Source of the DNA: Mycobacterium malmoense
GTDB lineage: Bacteria > Actinomycetota > Actinomycetes > Mycobacteriales > Mycobacteriaceae
Assembly: GCF_019645855.1 (NCBI RefSeq)
Contig: NZ_CP080999.1
Location: 4,898,001-4,962,000, forward strand
Direction of reading: 5' to 3'
DNA: 64,000 bases
Shown here: piece by piece, positions 63,533 to 64,000 of the stretch
Layout: every line of letters starts with the position of its first letter
How positions within the stretch are numbered: the stretch's first letter is position 1
Notes under the pieces: model-generated
What the model saw: the letters and a program-made list of their open reading frames with translations, nothing else
Told to the model about the DNA's origin: nothing
Database searches by the model: none
Position numbers and translations under genes: made by a program

Positions 63533-64000
63533 TCAGCCGTGGGCCGGCGGGTTGGACCGGCTCACGTCCTCGTCCGGCTGGTCGGGGGACTTTCCGGCTT
63601 CCGGGCCGGATTGACCGGGCGGCGGATAGGGCGGAAACGGCGGGTAGCTCGGCGCTGGATGGCCCTGGGCCGGGTGACCCTGGCCCGGATAGCTCGGCGC
63701 CGGCTGCGGCCAATACGGCTGCTGGGCAGGCTGTGTGGGATGGGCGGGCGGATACCAATAATTCGGCTGCTGTTGCTGTGGCGGCCATCCCGGCGCATAC
63801 CAGCCCGCCGGGGCACCGTAGTCGGGCTGGGTAGTACCCTGGCGATTACCGGACTCCTGACCCGCGTGAGAACCGTTGCCGCCGTTGGCATTCCTATCGG
63901 CCTCCACGCGCGCGGCCTCGGCGGCCTGGGTGGCCTGTGCGATGGCAGCCTTGAAGGCCGGCTCGGGAACGGGTTGCGGCCACGGTTCGCCGCGCTCCAT
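63533..64000 (-). CDS. ftsH: FtsH C-terminal tail (start beyond the window)
   Basis: The last 155 codons of a gene running off the right edge. This part is low-complexity: an Ala/Glu-rich helix (AFKAAIAQATQAAEAARVEA), then a Pro/Gln/Tyr-rich tail with repeats such as GQGHPAQGHPAPSYP. The AAA and protease domains are not in the window, so the name rests on order (H37Rv ftsH is Rv3610c, next to folE) and on mycobacterial FtsH having a disordered C-terminus. Confidence 0.7.
   Translation of the reverse strand: MERGEPWPQPVPEPAFKAAIAQATQAAEAARVEADRNANGGNGSHAGQESGNRQGTTQPDYGAPAGWYAPGWPPQQQQPNYWYPPAHPTQPAQQPYWPQPAPSYPGQGHPAQGHPAPSYPPFPPYPPPGQSGPEAGKSPDQPDEDVSRSNPPAHG

Overview
The window is a high-GC chromosomal segment from a slow-growing Mycobacterium, most likely of the M. 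avium complex or a close relative. The gene order follows M. tuberculosis H37Rv from fadA6 (Rv3556c) to ftsH (Rv3610c) almost gene for gene. The PE/PPE genes of H37Rv (PPE64, PE_PGRS58, PE_PGRS59) and lppH are missing, and other genes occupy those places. Assignments come from reading the translations and from remembered family and H37Rv knowledge; no database search was run.

Region 1 (1-9083) is the KstR2-controlled block for the last cholesterol rings: fadA6 (partial), kstR2, an ipdF-type dehydrogenase and fadE30 leftward, then fadD3, fadE31, fadE32, fadE33 and aspB rightward. Two copies of the KstR2 operator are visible. Region 2 (9091-12932) is an accessory insert: a solitary FadD32-like fatty acyl-AMP ligase, a decayed aminotransferase 3' end, nat, a decayed kinase/Kelch gene and a SnoaL-like protein. 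Region 3 (13040-22713) is the KstR regulon core: hsaA-hsaD-hsaC-hsaB, kshB, a secreted protein, fadE34, kstR and a LacI regulator, with three KstR operators.

Region 4 (22774-28433) is a Zur-box-controlled zinc ABC importer followed by a PxpA-like protein, a metallo-beta-lactamase-fold protein and an ArsB-type transporter, closed by a perfect 27-bp hairpin. Region 5 (28523-39434) is mostly core: a secreted glycerophosphodiesterase, rlmB, cysS, ispF, ispD, carD, lpqE, radA, disA, a membrane protein, canB and mutY.

Region 6 (39457-46817) is a seven-gene operon resembling H37Rv Rv0081-Rv0087, here sitting between mutY and the Rv3591c-type hydrolase. It has an ArsR regulator, a NuoB-like Fe-S subunit, four membrane subunits and a hydrogenase-large-subunit homologue lacking the cysteine pairs that bind NiFe. 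Region 7 (46926-51191) has a hydrolase, the haem-degrading MhuD, LpqF, and a cobalamin-riboswitch-controlled cbtB-cbtA-phosphatase operon.

Region 8 (51192-64000) is core: clpC1, lsr2, lysS, coaX, panD, panC, a Rossmann/DUF2520 protein, two membrane proteins, folK, folB, folP, folE and the end of ftsH, nearly all leftward with one- to four-base stop/start overlaps. Several genes (kstR2, fadE30, cysS, lysS, pxpA, radA, mhuD, the Rv3604c-type gene) have a TANNNT -10 element 6-8 bases before the start codon, as expected for leaderless mRNAs. No tRNA, rRNA, IS element or CRISPR array was seen.
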